Shown: positions 6,872 to 8,747 of the stretch, one piece after another
Layout: each line of letters starts with the position of its first letter
Position numbering within the stretch: the first letter of the stretch is position 1
DNA from: Chloroflexota bacterium
GTDB lineage: Bacteria; Chloroflexota; Limnocylindria; Limnocylindrales; CSP1-4
Direction of reading: 5' to 3'
DNA: 8,747 nt
Assembly (NCBI GenBank): GCA_025935655.1
Contig: JAICUV010000141.1
Span: 1 to 8,747, forward strand
Translations under genes and position numbers: made by a program
Notes under the pieces: model-generated
Databases searched by the model: none
What the model saw: only the letters and a program-made list of their open reading frames with translations
What the model was told of the DNA's origin: nothing

Positions 6872-6887
6872 ATCCCGCGAGCGGGAT
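6872..6887. promoter_or_regulatory. Perfect inverted repeat in the divergent control region, possible operator
   Basis: ATCCCGC (6872-6878), spacer GA, GCGGGAT (6881-6887). It sits in the 70-base space between the divergent methyltransferase and NuoE-NuoF genes, directly upstream of the candidate -35 at 6888. A dimeric regulator bound here could affect both genes. Its sequence is unrelated to the 2827-2848 repeat. A hairpin in the methyltransferase leader is an alternative reading. Confidence 0.45.
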
Positions 6888-6916
6888 CCGACGCCCGGTG
6901 GCGGCGCGGTTACACT
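6888..6916 (+). promoter_or_regulatory. Candidate promoter for the NuoE-NuoF fusion gene
   Basis: TACACT at 6911-6916 fits the actinobacterial -10 pattern TANNNT and stands out as AT-containing. CCGACG at 6888-6893, 17 bases upstream, is a weak -35 sharing GAC with the consensus. The ATG at 6925 is only 8 bases past the -10, so the transcript would be leaderless or nearly so, consistent with the absence of a Shine-Dalgarno sequence. Confidence 0.42.
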
Positions 6917-6924
6917 CGGCGCCG

Positions 6925-8747
6925 ATGGACCTCCATGTCGTCGGCCCCGCCGCGACGCCCGATGAGCGTGCCGCGATCGACGCCGTCCTCGACCCGCACA
7001 TCGGGGCGGCGCGCTCGGGCTGGGACGGGGGTGCCCGCGACGCGGCGCTCGACGGGCACGTCGCGCATGGGGGTCACGAGGCCCGTGCCCACCGGCAGCT
7101 CCTGCTCCCCGCCCTCAGCGCCGCGGCGGAGCGCGTGGGCTGGGTGAGCCGGGGCGCGCTCAACCACATCTCGAAGCGCCTCTCCGTGCCCCCGGCCGAT
7201 GCCTACGGCGTCGCCTCGTTCTACGCCCTCACGCCGACGACCCCGCGCGCCCCCATCGCCGCCCACGTGTGCGACGACATCGCGTGCCGCCTCGCGGGAG
7301 CGTCGCGCATCTGCGAGGACCTCGAGTCGACGGTCGGCCCGGCGGGGGCGCCCCTGGACGGCGGCGACACGACGTGGCTCCGGAGCCCCTGCCTCGGCCA
7401 GTGCGAGCGCGCGCCCGCGGTCCTCGTGACGGTCGCCGGGCCCGAGCCCGGCGGGCTCGTCGTCGGCGAGATCGAGGACGCGGAGGCCGTCGTCGACACG
7501 CTCGGCTGGGCGGCCGAGGTCGCCCACGAGGGCCCCGCCCGGGTCCACGCGGAGCTGCGAGACGTCCCCGCCGAGCCGCTCGAGTGGGTCCGCGGCCTCG
7601 CGCCGCAGGCCGGCGAGGACGGGCTGGTGCTGCTGGCGCGGGTAGGCCGCGTCGACCCGACGAGCCTCGAGGCCTATCGGGCATCCGGCGGCTACGAGGC
7701 GCTCGTGTCGGCGCTGGCGATGGGCGCGGACGCGGTCGTCGGGGCGGTCACCGAGGCGAGGCTCGTCGGTCGCGGTGGTGCCGCGTTCCCCACGGGCCGG
7801 AAGTGGGCCGGGGTCGCGGCGCAGGCGGCCACGCCGAAGTACGTCGTGTGCAACGCCGACGAGTCCGAGCCGGGCACGTTCAAGGACCGGCTGCTCCTGG
7901 AGGAGGATCCGTTCGCCGTGCTGGAGGCGATGACGATCGAGGGCTTCGCGGTCGGGGCGTCGCGCGGCTACCTCTACCTCCGGGGCGAGTACCCGCTGGC
8001 GCGGGAGCGCGTGGCGCACGCCCTCGTGCAGGCGCGGGCGGCGGGCCTCCTCGGCGACGACGTCGCGGGGTCGGGCTGGGCGTTCGACATCGAGCTGCGC
8101 ATCGGCGCCGGGGCGTACATCGTGGGCGAGGAGACGGCGCTGTTCGAGTCGATCGAGGGCGGACGCCCGGAGCCGCGGAACAAGCCGCCGTTCCCGGTGG
8201 AGGTCGGGCTGTTCGGGCAGCCCACGGCCGTCAACAACGTCGAGACGCTGGTCAACGTCCCGGTGATCCTGCGCATGGGCGCCGCGGCGTACGCCGCGAT
8301 CGGCACCGAGGGCTCCACGGGTCCCAAGCTGTTCTGCGTGTCCGGCCACGTCGCGCGACCCGGGGTCTACGAGGTCCCGTTCGGGGCGACGCTCCGGGAG
8401 CTCCTGTCGCTCGCGGGTGGCGTGCCGGACGACCGGGCCATCCAGGCCGTCCTCCTCGGCGGGGCGGCCGGTGCGTTCGTTGGCCCTGAGCGCCTGGACA
8501 CGCCGCTCACGTTCGAGGGGACGCGCGCCGCCGGGGCCACCCTCGGCTCGGGCGTCGTGATGGTGTTCGACGAGACCGCGGACCTCGTGGACGCGTTGCG
8601 CCGGATCGCGCAGTTCTTCCGCGACGAGTCGTGCGGGCAGTGCGTCCCGTGCCGCGTGGGGACGGTCCGCCAGGAGGAGCTGCTCGCACGCCTCGCCGCG
8701 GGGCGCCCGCTGGGCAGCACGAGCGAGGAGCTGGAGCGCTTCGCCGA
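6925..8747 (+). CDS. NuoE-NuoF fusion, NAD(H)/FMN diaphorase subunit of a formate dehydrogenase (3' partial)
   Basis: Electron-transfer subunit that would pass electrons from formate oxidation through iron-sulfur clusters and FMN to NAD+; 607 residues are visible and the gene runs off the right edge. Residues 1 to about 190 are a NuoE-like thioredoxin-fold domain with all four [2Fe-2S] ligands: Cys116 and Cys121 (CDDIAC), Cys156 and Cys160 (CLGQC). From about 230 a NuoF-like domain follows, with the glycine-rich GRGGAAFPTGRKW (282-294) and CNADESEPGTFKDR (309-322) of the FMN/NAD site, and GAYIVGEETALFESIEGG (396-413). An SLBB-like segment lies at about 468-500. CGQCVPC (Cys580, 583, 586) gives three ligands of the [4Fe-4S] cluster; the fourth lies past the edge. 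Fused E-F subunits are typical of soluble NAD-linked formate dehydrogenases and hydrogenases rather than respiratory complex I, and a formate dehydrogenase gene lies 2 kb upstream. The ATG at 6925 follows a -10 box closely, suggesting a leaderless message. Confidence 0.92.
   Translation, partial: MDLHVVGPAATPDERAAIDAVLDPHIGAARSGWDGGARDAALDGHVAHGGHEARAHRQLLLPALSAAAERVGWVSRGALNHISKRLSVPPADAYGVASFYALTPTTPRAPIAAHVCDDIACRLAGASRICEDLESTVGPAGAPLDGGDTTWLRSPCLGQCERAPAVLVTVAGPEPGGLVVGEIEDAEAVVDTLGWAAEVAHEGPARVHAELRDVPAEPLEWVRGLAPQAGEDGLVLLARVGRVDPTSLEAYRASGGYEALVSALAMGADAVVGAVTEARLVGRGGAAFPTGRKWAGVAAQAATPKYVVCNADESEPGTFKDRLLLEEDPFAVLEAMTIEGFAVGASRGYLYLRGEYPLARERVAHALVQARAAGLLGDDVAGSGWAFDIELRIGAGAYIVGEETALFESIEGGRPEPRNKPPFPVEVGLFGQPTAVNNVETLVNVPVILRMGAAAYAAIGTEGSTGPKLFCVSGHVARPGVYEVPFGATLRELLSLAGGVPDDRAIQAVLLGGAAGAFVGPERLDTPLTFEGTRAAGATLGSGVVMVFDETADLVDALRRIAQFFRDESCGQCVPCRVGTVRQEELLARLAAGRPLGSTSEELERFA

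Noticed and set aside
6855..7001. 49-residue N-terminal extension of the methyltransferase
   Set aside because: It would overlap the start of the divergent NuoE-NuoF gene and the control region, and its composition is unlike the methyltransferase; ATG 6854 just precedes the conserved part.
6910..8349. Minus-strand open frame of 479 codons opposite the NuoE-NuoF gene
   Set aside because: No domain and a repetitive Arg/Asp/Val composition; the plus strand carries all expected cysteine and glycine motifs.

Overview
The window is very GC-rich (about 70% by eye), with codon third positions almost always G or C and compact genes on both strands. Together with the gene types, this suggests a high-GC bacterium, probably an actinomycetote and possibly a Thermoleophilia-like lineage. 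That placement is inference, because there is no rRNA or other marker gene. The organism must decode UGA as selenocysteine, because one gene here needs it.

Layout. 1-1449 (minus): a GH13 alpha-glucan enzyme resembling GlgB-type branching enzymes or alpha-amylases, cut at its 3' end by the window edge. 1450-1541: a short gap with a strong hairpin. 1542-2738 (minus): a ten-helix membrane protein of unknown function with a histidine-rich loop. 2739-2952: the divergent control region, with a perfect 10-2-10 inverted repeat at 2827-2848 and a plausible promoter and ribosome site for the next gene. 2953-4869 (plus): a selenocysteine formate dehydrogenase catalytic subunit, read through an in-frame UGA at 3211-3213 that is followed by a textbook bacterial SECIS hairpin. 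4968-6095 (plus): a CaCA-family cation/proton antiporter. 6111-6854 (minus): a class I SAM-dependent methyltransferase, convergent with the antiporter. 6855-6924: a 70-base divergent control region with a second perfect inverted repeat. 6925-8747 (plus): a fused NuoE-NuoF diaphorase subunit, cut at its 3' end by the window edge.

How the parts fit. The selenoprotein and the NuoE-NuoF fusion look like two parts of one NAD-linked formate dehydrogenase: formate is oxidised at the molybdenum/selenocysteine site, and electrons pass through iron-sulfur clusters to FMN and NAD+. The arrangement is unusual in two ways. First, the catalytic subunit begins just after the point where its relatives end their N-terminal [4Fe-4S] domain. 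That domain, with the cluster next to the cofactor, is absent and nothing upstream in the window encodes it. Second, the two subunits lie about 2 kb apart, separated by an antiporter and an opposite-strand methyltransferase. The best hypothesis is a split catalytic subunit whose iron-sulfur part is a separate protein, possibly encoded just past the right edge. This cannot be tested inside the window.

No tRNA, rRNA, CRISPR array, insertion sequence or prophage gene was seen. No gene-free stretch exceeds 300 bases; the longest is 2739-2952.
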